Shown: positions 11,005 through 23,047 of the stretch, piece by piece
How the letters are laid out: the number at the start of each line of letters is the position of its first letter
How positions within the stretch are numbered: the stretch's first letter is position 1
The notes under the pieces: model-generated
Seen by the model: only the letters and a program-made list of their open reading frames with translations
What the model was told of the DNA's origin: nothing
Databases searched by the model: none
Source of the DNA: Chara braunii
Lineage: Eukaryota; Streptophyta; Charophyceae; Charales; Characeae
NCBI GenBank assembly: GCA_003427395.1
Contig: BFEA01000029.1
Location: 1,884,435 to 1,948,434 of the forward strand
DNA length: 64,000 nucleotides
Reading direction: 5' to 3'
Program-made: the position numbers and the translations under genes

Positions 11005-11449
11005 ATGCCCTCGGGTCCGTGATCTTTGAGCATCGGTTGCTTGTTCGTGGCCCGAGGTGGTAGTAAGCTCTTGCCTAAGCTAGGCGGGCAACGGGAAACT
11101 CAGTGGGGGCGCGCGGTGATACTGGCGTGCAGTCCTTCGTCGGACTTGGGTATAGGGGCGAAAGACCAATCGAACCGTCTAGTGGTCGGCTCGCTTCGAG
11201 GGGATCTGTGGGACTGTCGAAGCTGTCGGACGGCTTACTGCGCAGCAATGAAACCCGGTGTCGTGATATCAAGTATGGCAAACAAGAAGAACGAGGTGAT
11301 GTAGAAGGAAGATCGAAGGGGGACGAAGAAACATCGAAAGCGGGTGAGGCAATAGAGCGAACCAGAGATAGGGTGAAGTTGTGAAAAGGAAAAGAAAAGG
11401 GAGGAAAGAATCTGGCCGCATTCTGGGTCAGGGTGCATTCGAGGAAAGA
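11005..11449. other. unassigned purine-rich stretch
   Basis: No recognisable domain. From about 11280 it becomes AG-rich, continuing into the long repeat arm that follows. Confidence 0.35.
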
Positions 11450-13532
11450 AGATGGCCGAAAGGACAGTGAACGAGACGAGTGAATTCGGAGTTCACATGT
11501 TTCTCTTCAAAATGGGGCGGGAGGAGTTACCCTTCCTACATTCTAAACCCGTGCAAGCGCAATCATGGTAGAGTCAGTTCGACAAGAAAGTTAGTAAATT
11601 ATAAGTTAGTGAAGAAAAAAGTGTGCGCGGAGTTATGGCGGAGGGAGAAGACGATGGGGGCGAAAAGTTCGAATCTAGCTCGATCCTCGACGGATTCGAG
11701 CGGGATAAGAAGCAAAGTGGGGGTTTTGAAGGTGTGTGAGCCCGATGGCAGTGTAAGTTTTGGAAGCAATTTGGTGGAATAAGAATTAGTAGGAGGAAGT
11801 GTTGCGTAAGTATGTCGAGGAGAGTGGAGATGACGGGTTAGAAGTTAGTTGGTTCGTTAGTTTTTCTGATAGGATCAAGGGAAGGGAGTAGAATTATAAG
11901 GGCTTTAGCGACAGGTGAATCCGATAGTAAGATCGGATTTCAGAGTCAGTGTTCAATTTCCACGGATGGCTTCAGATTGGTAGATGAATCTCTCCGTGTT
12001 TTAGTGGGAGATTCATTCTCGTTTCGTATATCTGGCGAGGAGCGGAATCGTGTACTGGTTGGGGAAGAAGAGGGTGCGGGCCGCTTACCTGGGATCGAGA
12101 TCATCTTGTGTTCGTCGTAAAATTTCGTTGTGCTTGTAATCTGCATCACGGCTGCCGTCGTATGCTGACCAGCAACATCCGATGTCGAGTCCAGTGGTTG
12201 TATCCCTCTATGTGTTGGCTGAAGATTCATACCGATTTTTGCTTGCCCTGTTGAAGCATAGCGACTTACCGATGAAGGTGCCTACTCCGATGTACTATGG
12301 CCAAGCGCATTGAGCTGAACAAAGGTAGAAAATAAGGAGGGGCTTCGAGGTGTGAAGGTACGGGCATGTTTTTAGAGACAGGGTAGCGATTTGCAGTCGC
12401 TGCGGCTAAAATGCCCAAACAGGCACAATTATCATGATGACGGGCTGCTGGGTTTTGCTGCAGGGTTTTGAGCATGCGCTGCTGTGTGGTATCCCGGGGC
12501 CGCTGCTGCAACCTTCAGCAACGGACTGGTATGCTTCGGGTGTGGTTTGACCAGAGCTTGGTTGTGCTCCGATTGTATGGCATCGTGCCCGCGGCTAGCT
12601 TATGAAGTGCGGTATCGTGTCCCGAACTATATGTCGTTGGGCCTTGTGTGTAGTGTTGTAGCACGGGACCTCGTCATTAGGATATATTCGGGCTACCTTG
12701 CTGGTACTCGCGCAGTGCACACCGTTGTGCTGAGTCCCCTCTACCTTTGACTCTTAGGTCGGATAGGGCATGAGAGTCTGGTTTATTTGAATGTGGCCTT
12801 TTGGGCGGTTTAGCGGCAATTTGGCAAATGGGGACCGTAGTGTGACTTCGGGGTGTGATTGCGCTTTACAGAAGGGTTATCGCTGCGACCTGGAGGGCCG
12901 TCAGAAGGTCGTCATTCAACATCTTGGCTTCGTGTCAACCGTTCTAATTTTGTTTATTGGATGCCATTGAGGGACCCTTAGGCGCTGGAAGACAACAAGG
13001 CCCTCTCCTGAAAGTCGAGTCAGTCTCACTCCTATATCTCGAGAGTCTGAAACCCCTCTTTCTGTCTTTCTTACTCTAAGTCTAGTCCTGTTCTGAGACG
13101 AAGGCGGCAGGCGAAATTGCAACCCGTAGGATCGCAGCAAGACTCTGTGGGGAGTCAGCCCACCGATTGCGGGAGCTCTGTCGGAACTCGAGAGGAGTTC
13201 TGGAGGCAGAGAACTAAGAGGTAACCATCCCTTCCATCTATAAAAGCCAACTATAATCCCCATCTATAATTTTTGCTATAGTTGACTGAGTATACTTCAT
13301 GCGTCCCTGCTTTGACTTTTGGTTTGACTTTCATGACAAAATTCAAACCTAAGTAACGAAATGCATGTGTGATATTGTTTAACTGAAAGTAGATTGTGAA
13401 AAGGGATTGCATAGGAGGGAAAGATGGGAGGAAGGTTGTATTGCATGTATTTGACTGGGTAGACAAAAGGCTGAGAGAGTCTCCATAAAATTGGAGGGTC
13501 CAGTGCTATGTTTATTTCTAATTGCTTGAAGG

Positions 13533-14084
13533 ACCAGACATGTTACCATAAGATTGGGTGGTCTGGTTGCTTTGACTTGCGAGGGTTGACTTTGTTTGAC
13601 TTACAGGGACCAAACATTTTTTCATAAGATTGGATGACTTGGCTGCCTTGTTTTCTTAGGGTTTTCTCATGTTTTATTAATTTCTGAAAGATAGTTGGGC
13701 ATGTTCCATAAGATTGGATGATCTTGACTCTCTCTTGTTTTATTAAGAGGGAGAATTCAGGCAAAGGATTTGACAGGTTCTCATAAAATTTGGTGGTCTA
13801 GTTTGGAGCCACGCATATGCTGGAAACCAAAACGTTATAACTTAGCTATATTTTATTACTATAGTCAGACATTTTTCCATAAGATTGGATGGTCAGACTA
13901 TAGCATATAATCTAACTGAAGAAAGTATGAATTAAGTATAAAATTGTAGTAAGAAGGGACAGGCTGAATCTTGATCTAAGATGACCGGTTCAGTCATATG
14001 TTACCTTAAAAGACAAAGTGAAGACAATTATATATAACTTGAATATTTAAATGGTTCAGAGCGACTAGGCTGGCTAACCTAGTC
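13533..14084. repeat. hairpin array, left arm
   Basis: Repeated core CATAAGATTGG(A/G)TGG is framed by stems that differ from copy to copy yet pair within each copy. Examples: ACCAGAC (13533-13539) with GTCTGGT (13561-13567); CTATAGTCAGAC (13859-13870) with GTCAGACTATAG (13892-13903, one mismatch). A stem without this core is GACTAGG (14063-14069) with CCTAGTC (14078-14084). Weaker copies lie near 13596, 13692 and 13770. Confidence 0.6.
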
Positions 14085-14379
14085 ATGTGCTCAAGGAGGA
14101 GAAAAATTGTAAGTGCCCTGTGTTTGTGTATATTCTATGGTTGAGCTAGACAAGTTCCCATAATATTGGTGGTCCAACTTTATGCCTTATGTAAGTTAGA
14201 TATAAAGGGATAAATCATTGAAAGACTATGAACTATTGTTTAACAAGGTTGACTTTGGGTTGGTGAGAGTACTTACCATTGTGGTTTGATCTCGCATGTG
14301 GCTGAGTGAGATCACTACTTAGTCCGAGTTCCAGTTTGACAGTGCTAGAGTTACACGAGTTAGTTTCAATTCCTGCATT

Positions 14380-15017
14380 TTCTGGGCTAAGTTTTTCTTA
14401 CTTAGGTCAAATTTTGCATTTTTTGGGATCATTTGTTGTTCTTGGTCTTGTATAAATCTTCGTAAGCTACTTTCTCTACGGGGAGCGTTGTCGAAATTTC
14501 TACAAAGCCAAGGAGTTAGTTAAATTTTGTTTTTTCAAAGTTCAGTTTGTCTGACTTTTTGGCTTAGTAAAAATTTGAAAAACCTTCTTTTTTAAAGGGA
14601 ATGCTGCCCAAATTTTTACTACTTCAGGGAGTTAGACAAAAGTGAACCTTGAGAAGTCAAAGTCACTTTAGACTCTAAACTTAGCTTTGTATAAATCTTG
14701 GATTTGCGCTTTTATAGAGAAAGCGCTGCCGAAATTTTTACAAATCTAAGGAGTTAGTTAAATTTTGTCTTAGTTGAACTCAGACTTACTCTTGGTTCAT
14801 ATCTGATTTAGTAAAAATATGAAAAATTGTTTTTTTTAAAGGGAGTGTTGCCCAAATTTTTACTAATTCAGAGAGTTGGACAAAATTCAACTTTTCAAAA
14901 TTATATATTTTATTTTTGTTTTCATATCTGAGTTAGTAGAAATTATGAGAAGACATTTTTCTCACGGAAAGCGATGCTGAAATTTTCTTAGTTTAAAGAA
15001 AATATATTATATTTTGA
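14380..15017. repeat. diverged tandem units in the LTR-like arm
   Basis: A unit recurs about four to five times: AAATTTTTAC, then a GGAGTTAG(A/T) box, then a stretch ending in GGGAGCGTTG or a variant before the next AAATTT. It matches (inverted) 33240-33620. The complement of its core, AATTTCGGCAGCGCTTCCC, resembles a motif I remember from plant gypsy LTRs. No coding sense. Confidence 0.45.
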
Positions 15018-15018
15018 C

Positions 15019-15040
15019 AGGTGGCGATTCTGGCAACCCA
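15019..15040 (+). other. candidate LTR end / primer site
   Basis: GACAGGTGGCGATTCTGGCA marks a point conserved in the inverted partner (complement of about 33232-33213, GACAGGTGGCGATTGTGGCG). TGGCGA-type sequences often follow plant gypsy LTRs; whether this is a functional primer site is inference. Confidence 0.3.
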
Positions 15041-16697
15041 CCTTGCATAGGGGAGATACTATCAAAGGTCTACCTTTCGTTTGACAATGACTTAGAGGTT
15101 GATTTAAACTTAGTTCACAAAAGGATTTTGAGTGAGAACGTGAAGTGGAGATTTATTATCCGTACACTTATAAGTTAGTTTGGACATTGACTTGTCTTGT
15201 GTTACAGGTCCTTCTGAGGACATTTCGATTAAGGATTGAACTAAGTTTCATCTTGATCTTACGAGGATAATTTTTTGTTATCACTTATAACAAGTGGGTT
15301 GATTGATCGCCGACTCGTCGACTCACGACACAGCATTGCTTACACCCGTACCTCAACTTGATTGCCTTAGCCGTGAGATTTGATATGTTTCTTTGAGGCT
15401 TTTAACCAGACTTTTTTTAATGACCATTATAAAAGACTTATGAGATTTATGAAAGTTTGAATATTGGATGGGGCTGTAGTGTGAGGCAAGGTGTGAGTTA
15501 CAGTGAACAATAAAGTTGACCACATTGGTGTATGACAATGTGGCTATTGTGTATGTCTGTGTTTTATGCAGGTTAGTATTTGGAGTTTGGTATATGAGTC
15601 GTACCTTGGAGACAGTGACAATGACAACCATATGACGCACGATCTGCATACGTGATGGGTTTACCTCTTGTTCTTTTCATTTATCTTGAGTCCTGACTTA
15701 ATATGAGTATTCAGATGCCTGTTTAGTTACTGAGTGATTTTGCTTACTGATTTTTATGGTTGGACATTGTAGTCCGTGGCAGCCGTCAAAGTCAAACCCC
15801 TTAACCTGATGACAAGCAACCGCTGAGGGAGCTAGTCTCCAGGGCGATAAGAGACGATTGACACCACAAGTATGAGCCTATGTACCGCCCACTCTCCGCA
15901 GGCCCGGGTGCAGAAGAGGGTGTGGTTCTCAACCGCGCTTGCCGGTTGTCCGGCGTCGAGAAATCATTCCCTCAAGGCGCGTGTCGGCCGACATTTGAGT
16001 GTTGAACACGACCCTCGAGATTAACGAGGACCGCATGAGTACGCGTACTACATAGTATGCCATCATTGCCACTGCTTACGTATACTTGCACCGCAAGCCG
16101 ATATGAGTTAGCCTTGCGTTCGCGCAATTTTATATTAAGTCTCACGCGAGACGCCTATCCCATTTCCGCATTGGGGAGTTATGAGATGGCTACTAAGGGA
16201 CTAAGAGTATTACCGTGTTGTTTGTTCTGCATCGTTCTATATATATTCCGTGTGTATGTGTATTCTATTTTTTTTCTTAGAGTGGTGTACACGTGGCGTG
16301 TGTGGGATGCATCCTAATCGACCGACGACGGACCGCGTTTGGGACTTTAAACCCCCCAAGACGTCGGTTCGTGTGCGGGTCCGATAGAGGCATAAAACCA
16401 CGCGTAACCCCTATGCTACAGCGAACGAGAAACGTCCTCGGTCGGTCCACCTTTGCGATTGCAGTTGATTAACTTCCGTACTGTGGACTGGTAGCTCAGC
16501 GGGGACACATCCACCGAAGGGAGGTGACAACTCCCGTAAGGTGCAGGTAAGTGGCGCCTCGTGTTGGCCCTATCATGTCGTAGGGGCTCGCGAGAGGTAT
16601 GGCTGACGCAATCGGCTGGAGCGGCTTGCAGAAGCTCCATGTGTGATCACGATGAGGATTAGACCAACTCCTGCGTGACGCGGCCGGGAGGTTCCCA

Positions 16698-19021
16698 CCC
16701 ATTTTGTGCGGTGATGGACCAATGCGCTCGACACCGTGCTCAGTGGGTGAAAGGACAGGACCAACGAAATCCGTCGAAATGGATTGCCAACGACCCTCAA
16801 GTATGGGTAGGGGCTGAAGTAACCCATACGGAAGGTGGCTCGCACTGTTCAACTTCTGGCAAGTAGGACACTCCTGCACGTAGCCTTTGACGACGTCCTT
16901 TGACTTTGACGAGACGTATAGGCAGCAAACACGAGCCAACGTCTTGTAGAAACCCATATGATCGGTAGTTGTCTGATCATGGAACTTTGCTACGGCCTGG
17001 ACGCGGAGCTCTTCGATGAAGGGAACACAAATACGTGGTTCTAGCTGACCTGATCTTCCATGCTAGTATACGGGACCATTCTCACAGAGGGAGTATGAAG
17101 GAATGGTCTCGCCACTCCACAGTGTTGCGTGGATGACGCAATAATCCGGGTAGTGGCGGTACTTGGTGCGATATAAGTCGATCACTGACTGATCTACAGT
17201 GGTGATGGAGATGACAACAAGATGGATGGGTTCCTGATTATGATCGGGACAGCGAGACAAGGCATCGACGACGTGGTCGTTTCACCCTTGATAGGTTGAT
17301 TGGTGAAACCAAACTCGGATAAATCATGCCACCAACGTGTATATCAAGGGGAATTTTCGGGCTTCGTTAGGAAAATCTGGACAACTTAGTTGTTTGTGTA
17401 CACCGTGAAGGGCGCCTTGTGCAGATAATGACGCCAATGTCGGGTAACATAAACTATTGTGAGAAAACCTCATGTTCATCGTCAGTGTAGTTTATCTCGG
17501 CAGGCAGTAGCTGGCGGGGGTAGAAAGCAATCCGGCAATCCCCAACACGAGTCTGGACAGTCCCATCCTCTACGATGGTCAAGGAATAAGTGACGGGAGG
17601 ACTGTCAATGGAGGGAATAGGTTGGAGGATAGGCGTTAGTCGAAAAGCAGTGTCAGTAAGGGGGGGGCGGGGGATGAGGAATATGGGGATACGGTGAATC
17701 AGAAGGAGAGCGAAATAACTGAGACCGTACAACTCCTACTGCAAAATCTGGCGCATCAATGGTGACGATGAAAAGTCAAAATTGGGGAGGCGAATAACCG
17801 ATGTACAAGTCACCGCCTTCTTGAGGGCGCAAAAAGCGTCCTCGCAGAGCGGTGTCCAAAACCATGACGGGTTCTTCCCGAGGAGGGTGGACGTAAGGGC
17901 GTAGGAATACCTAGTGTATCCCCATATGAAATTACTATAGTAATTAGTGAGGCCTAGGGAACTGTGAAGCTGCTTAACGGATGTGGGGACGGTTCACTCC
18001 GCAATACCAGTGATTTTTGCATCATCCATGTGGAGACCCTCGTCAAACACATGGTGTCCTAGGAAGTCCACTTCGCGCTAGGCAAACCGATACTTACTGA
18101 GCTTGGCATAAAAGTCATACTTGCATAAGCACTGTAGAACATCGTGGAGGTGTTTGAGATCATCTTCTAAGGTACGATTGTAGACCAAGATGTCATCTAG
18201 ATATACGATAACATATTCTTCAATGATATCCCTGAAGATATCGTTCATCATCGTCTGGACGGTGGCGAACGCATTGGTGAGACGGAATGACATCGCTATG
18301 AAGTTGCAGAGGTCAAAGCACCACCGAAAGACGATCTTCGGCTGGTCCTCTGCGGCAACGTGGATCTGGTGGTAACCGCTACAAAATTCGATTTTCGTGA
18401 AGAAGTGGCTTCCTGCCAGACGGTCAAACAGTTCATCCACGCGAGGCATGGGATATGTGTGCTTAATCGTGTAATAGTTACGGCCGTGATAGTCAATGAA
18501 GAGGCGAAGAGTTTCATCCGTTTTGCGAGCAAAGAGAACGGGTGCACTGCAAGGGGAGTTACTGAGTTTAATGAAACCCACTTAAAGGAGTTCCTCAAGC
18601 TGACGCTTGAGTTCCGTCGCCTTTAGAATCGAGATTCAGTAGGGTACCTGATGGTGGACACGATAATCAGGCATGCTCTGGATAGAATGCTCAACATCGT
18701 GCATCAGAGGGATCTCGCTGTATGAGAAATACGGGGAAAAACGTTGCGATACTCTCGAATCAAATCGCGAACGGCGGACTCTAAGTTGGTCGTAAACCGT
18801 ATGAGTTCCTCAATATCTGCGTCGGCACGAGATGTATGTGTGGACTCGGCAGTGGACTGCATAGGGACCTGGGATGTGGAGTGGGCATCCGCAGACTGAG
18901 GGGTGGATGCAGAGATCGGAGCTGAGAAGATGGAGGAAGGGTCAGGGAAATCAGGTTCCAAAGAGATGAACTCAACCTCTGGACATAGTGGATCATAGCG
19001 AAGAAGATCCATAACTTTCAC
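16698..19021 (-). pseudogene. Ty3/gypsy pol remnant: RT, RNase H, integrase N-terminus
   Basis: Minus-strand order is that of gypsy pol. Pre-RT linker at 18700-19021 (DLIREYRNVFPRISH). RT at 18078-18600 with PCSAPVLFARKTDETLRLFI, FFTKIEFCSGYHQI and YLDDILVY, i.e. motifs around the catalytic triad. RNase H at about 17400-17740 (RQLLPAEINYTDDEHEVF, then HYLHKAPFTVYTNN). A linker with SRCPDHNQEPIH near 17250. An H2C2 integrase finger at about 16860-16990 (FHDQTTDHMGFYKT and ECPTCQKLN), and the start of the integrase core (STDFVGPV). Frame changes and stops interrupt it. Most of the integrase core is missing because the long repeat begins at 16697. Motif A has Glu where Asp is normal (TKIE). Confidence 0.85.
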
Positions 19022-19719
19022 TCAGTAGAACGTTGTCATACCAAATACCCTTGGCTAGGTTTTTATAATCGATACGACGTCGACATCACCTGCCATACTA
19101 GGACCAGTCTACAATAAGGAAACAATGCTTCAGCGTAACACCATGACATGGACTCTTCGACCACTAAATTCAAGGTTGTTGAGTAGTCGCATAAACCACC
19201 GGGACAAACACGCAAGACAAACAAGGGTTAGTAGTTAAAACCTTTGACAACCGGGGTCGGTGGATTGGTCAAAGAAAGAGAAGCACGAAAATGCGCCGAC
19301 AATACTTTAAGTTATTCAAAAACTCAGGAGATACGATAAAACAATATAAGTTAGTTCACGGACGTCAAACATATCAGGAACCCGGCGGTTCGCTCCGCCA
19401 TAGACTTACTATAAGCCCCGGCCATGCAGCTGCGGCAACCAAAAAAACACGTGTTGCATAAGGTAGCAGGCTGCAGCGACCGAAATTTGTCTTAATCTAT
19501 CCTTAAAAAAAACGAGACATAGGTCGTTATCCTAGCTGGACGAAACCTGGGACCTCTACATATAGCGCGTGTGCTCTTCTTCTGCCCAAAGTAGGAGCTA
19601 GCCCAGTAGGTTTAGGTGCGGATCGATAGGCCGAAGATACGGGATAAAATTCATCCTACTTACAGGCTAGCTCCTTTTTGCTAGCAACCGAGGAAAACCC
19701 CACACTTTCGGCACTGCCC
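19022..19719. other. unassigned stretch upstream of pol remnant
   Basis: No domain recognised on either strand. In element sense this should have held protease and gag, but nothing matching the 28.9-31.4 kb gag-protease remnant is visible. A box-B-like segment (complement CAGGTTTCGTCC) lies at about 19543-19554. Confidence 0.35.
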
Positions 19720-19830
19720 CTAATCAAACAAGGCTCGAACCCGTGACCTCGATATTAGGAGTAGTTAGGGAATTGCGAATATAGGCTCCTGTCGTGACAG
19801 GAGCCCGACATTTGGCCGCACGGGGCCCTT
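19720..19830 (-). repeat. tRNA-like / SINE-like head
   Basis: On the minus strand there is a good RNA polymerase III box B, GGGTTCGAGCC (complement of 19732-19742), preceded by ATCGAGGTCAC as in a tRNA T arm. GCCCCG and GGGGC segments lie near the two ends. A perfect 10-bp palindrome, GGCTCCTGTC-GT-GACAGGAGCC, lies at about 19784-19805 where an anticodon arm would fall, but its loop is too short for a real tRNA and box A is poor. More likely a decayed tRNA-derived SINE than a gene. Confidence 0.3.
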
Positions 19831-20332
19831 TATGACTAATTTTGTCAGATTTCCTTTTTTTTTTTGAGAATTTTTTTTTTTTTAATAGACGGTTATCTTA
19901 TATTTTAAAGTACTTTCTGATTCGGCAGAGGCACTTTAAATTATTATCTTGAATGATACTTTACTTTTCCGAAGGATTCACCGGTAGGCAGGAAGAAGAA
20001 CGACGCAGCTAGCCGTCGCGAGTCACGAACTACGGGAGCACTTGGCGCAAGGGGATATTTTCCCCCAACCAATTCAACATGCAGAGTGATACAATGGAAA
20101 TGAATCTTCTCAATAGAACATGGGAACATGCATCGACACATGTTTTGGAAGTGACATGATACTATGTGGCATCTAACGGTTTCTCAGACAGTTGAAGCAA
20201 ATGGGAATAAATAACTAAAATAAATAAGTAAATACGTTACAATAGATTTTCTTGGACATGCATGTAATCGAACATTGGTACTTGAAACGCTTATACGTCC
20301 AGATTCATTACTGATGAAAGTATATATAGCCT

Positions 20333-21232
20333 GGTGTTCGGGACAGGCCGAACGCCCGAACCCGAACGCCGGAACGTATGAGACCCCTTGGGAATGCGTT
20401 CGGCCGTTCGAGCCGAACGCGGACTCAAAAAAAAAAAAAAAAAAAAANNNNNNNNNNNNNNNNNNNNNNNNNNNNNNNNNNNNNNNNNNNNNNNNNNNNN
20501 NNNNNNNNNNNNNNNNNNNNNNNNNNNNNNNNNNNNNNNNNNNNNNNNNNNNNNNNNNNNNNNNNNNNNNNNNNNNNNNNNNNNNNNNNNNNNNNNNNNN
20601 NNNNNNNNNNNNNNNNNNNNNNNNNNNNNNNNNNNNNNNNNNNNNNNNNNNNNNNNNNNNNNNNNNNNNNNNNNNNNNNNNNNNNNNNNNNNNNNNNNNN
20701 NNNNNNNNNNNNNNNNNNNNNNNNNNNNNNNNNNNNNNNNNNNNNNNNNNNNNNNNNNNNNNNNNNNNNNNNNNNNNNNNNNNNNNNNNNNNNNNNNNNN
20801 NNNNNNNNNNNNNNNNNNNNNNNNNNNNNNNNNNNNNNNNNNNNNNNNNNNNNNNNNNNNNNNNNNNNNNNNNNNNNNNNNNNNNNNNNNNNNNNNNNNN
20901 NNNNNNNNNNNNNNNNNNNNNNNNNNNNNNNNNNNNNNNNNNNNNNNNNNNNNNNNNNNNNNNNNNNNNNNNNNNNNNNNNNNNNNNNNNNNNNNNNNNN
21001 NNNNNNNNNNNNNNNNNNNNNNNNNNNNNNNNNNNNNNNNNNNNNNNNNNNNNNNNNNNNNNNNNNNNNNNNNNNNNNNNNNNNNNNNNNNNNNNNNNNN
21101 NNNNNNNNNNNNNNNNNNNNNNNNNNNNNNNNNNNNNNNNNNNNNNNNNNNNNNNNNNNNNNNNNNNNNNNNNNNNNNNNNNNNNNNNNNNNNNNNNNNN
21201 NNNNNNNNNNNNNNNNNNNNNNNNNNNNNNNN
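20333..21232. mobile_element. candidate hAT-like element end, rest lost in a gap
   Basis: 20333-20430 is dense in GTTCG/CGAAC words in both orientations (GTTCGGGACAGGCCGAACG, then GTTCGGCCGTTCGAGCCGAA), like the subterminal repeats of the element at 53994-54668. An A tract and the gap 20448-21232 follow. TA-repeat flanks on both sides could hide a target duplication. Extent is inferred only. Confidence 0.3.
20448..21232. other. assembly gap (785 N)
   Basis: A run of N between an A tract and a TA microsatellite. Apparent long open frames through it are artefacts. Confidence 0.99.
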
Positions 21233-21648
21233 ATATATATATCGTCACAAACAGAACTGCCCGGTAAACCGTAGGCAGAGAGAGAGAAAAGGACAACAAA
21301 CGACAAATTGTTTCGCCGGAGTTTCACCGACTAATCAGGAGGCTGAACCCTCAACAGTCTGCAGAATCCCCTCACTGATTGCACTGTAAATGATAATCTA
21401 CCTTAACCAAAATCAAAGTAGACTATCACTCACCCACACCAGATGGAAAACTCTACAGACTGTCGGTTCACACCCCATCACAAGCTAGCAAAACATCCAC
21501 GCAATAAACAAAGGTTTGTCACAGTCAAAAAATACACTCCAGACACGCCGCTGGCACTAGAGGCACAGCATGGCCGCCTAGTAACGGCCCCGACCACTGC
21601 CGCTTGACCTGACCGGAAAAAAACGTAGCAGAAAGCTAGCGAAATCGT

Positions 21649-21650
21649 AG

Positions 21651-21693
<43 letters not shown>

Positions 21694-21697
21694 GTAG
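21649..21697. repeat. TA/TG microsatellite
   Basis: Alternating TA units pass into TG units. Confidence 0.9.
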
Positions 21698-21810
21698 CAC
21701 ACTGAACATGTTCGACACCCCACCGAGCAGCCGAGCATGTTCGGACGCTCGGCCGAGTGCAAATCAGGGGGTTGTCGAACACGTCCTCGTGCGTGTGTGG
21801 TGTGTGCATG

Positions 21811-21842
<32 letters not shown>

Positions 21843-22001
21843 TTAGGAGTGATGAGCAATGCCCCCAAGGGCCCCCTGAACCCCGATATATATTTATAAA
21901 AAAAATAAAAAATGTTCAGGCTCGGTCAATTTTGGGTCACATTCGGGCTCGGTACTGAGCGTTCGGGTTCGGTCACCGAGCCCGAACGCGATGCAACGCA
22001 C
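21690..22001. mobile_element. candidate hAT-like element, about 310 bp
   Basis: The left end GTGTGTAGCACACTGAACAT and the complemented right end GTGCGTTGCATCGCGTTCGG match the consensus tip (CTNNGTWGCA) of the three hAT-like elements in the satellite. Subterminal CGAGC/GTTCG words are present. A GT repeat and TA-rich spacer fill the middle. No 8-bp target duplication is visible, so confidence is limited. Confidence 0.35.
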
Positions 22002-22140
22002 AGGGATCAGACGATGGTAGGGAAGACAAGAGAAAGATTAGTGAGAGTCAATCTTGATCTAAGGCAGGAAGAACGAAACGGGTACATAACCGCGAACAGG
22101 GATTAGACGGTGGTAGGGAAGACAAAAGAAAGAGTAGAGA
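22002..22140. repeat. tandem duplication of about 94 bp
   Basis: ACAGGGATCAGACGATGGTA near 22001 is repeated as ACAGGGATTAGACGGTGGTA near 22096, each followed by GGGAAGACAA(A/G)AGAAAGA. Confidence 0.6.
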
Positions 22141-22877
22141 GAACACGAAGGGAGAGGAACGGAGTGAGAAGACGGGTGCTGGAGGGGAAGGAGAAGAAGA
22201 AGATGAGAAGAAAGGATATGTACCTGGTAGCGGTGGTGTTCCGGGCGTAGGATTTGGGACCTTATACTCGAGGTATGAGGGACTCTCTGTACATGCATAG
22301 AGTGGTTTCCAGTTTTACAAAGGACGGGCGAGTCGTTTTCCGGTGATCGACAAAAGAGTTGCAATGCCGATCGGATCTCATTTCGACTTTCTCAGAGGGC
22401 TTTCATGACGACGAAGACGAGGGAGCAACAGAGAGAAAACAGGTAACTTAAGTCTCTAATCTCGGGATGAAGCTCTCACTACTTTCGTCGATCGGATGAA
22501 CAAAAATCGAGTGAATCTACCGCTAGAACAAGGAGGTATACTCTACTACACTAGTGCGTATGTGTACGTATGTATGTGAGTGTCATCATATTCGCTATAC
22601 ACATTGCCGTGCTGGACTGTTTCGTTGGACTTGCGCCGACTCGTCAGATGTGTGTGTGTGTATGTGTGTTCACATGCGGCTTTTTTTTTCGAGTGTGTGT
22701 GTTGTCATGTTCGTGATACAACCTGACGACGAAGACATGTGTGAGTATGCGTGTGTTCATCGCGGCTGGCCTCAGACTATCGACTGGATGAGCAAAATCG
22801 GATGGATCTTCCACTAGAACATGGAAGCATACTTCGCCTCTCTTATTTGTTGGTTGTGCATGAGTGTGAGCGCACGC

Positions 22878-22878
<1 letters not shown>
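22141..22878. other. unassigned stretch with two diverged hairpin motifs
   Basis: No gene recognised. At 22480-22545 and 22790-22835 a motif appears twice (GTGAATCTACCGCTAGAACA and ATGGATCTTCCACTAGAACA) that resembles the core of the family B elements at 1.3-4.6 kb. Confidence 0.35.
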
Positions 22879-22943
<65 letters not shown>

Positions 22944-22974
22944 TCTTATACACATCTAGATGTGTATAAGAGAG

Positions 22975-23047
<73 letters not shown>

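Larger units (their letters stand above)
11450..16697 (+). repeat. long gypsy-associated repeat, left arm (inverted relative to 31527-36980)
   Basis: This segment matches the reverse complement of 31527-36980 in collinear blocks. Examples: GTGCGCGGAGTTATGG at 11624 versus the complement of about 36795; GATTGCGGGAGCTCTG at 13165 versus the complement of about 34990; the CATAAGATTGGATGG hairpin cores at 13.5-13.9 kb versus TCCAATCTTATGGA at 33.8-34.7 kb; GACAGGTGGCGATT at 15018 versus 33232; and CGCGAGAGGTATGGCTG at 16588 versus about 31640. It likely comprises LTR plus untranslated leader of a Ty3/gypsy element. The inner boundary near 16697 is sharp: minus-strand integrase sequence abuts it. 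No gene is seen within it. Confidence 0.6.

Noticed and set aside
16490-16510. tRNA box-A-like TGGTAGCTCAGCGGGG in the repeat leader (also 28692, 31735 reversed)
   Set aside because: No box B or cloverleaf at the right distance; the word is part of a conserved leader block.
20184-21389. Long open frames on both strands across 20.2-21.4 kb
   Set aside because: They run through an N gap; only short real sequence at each end is translated.
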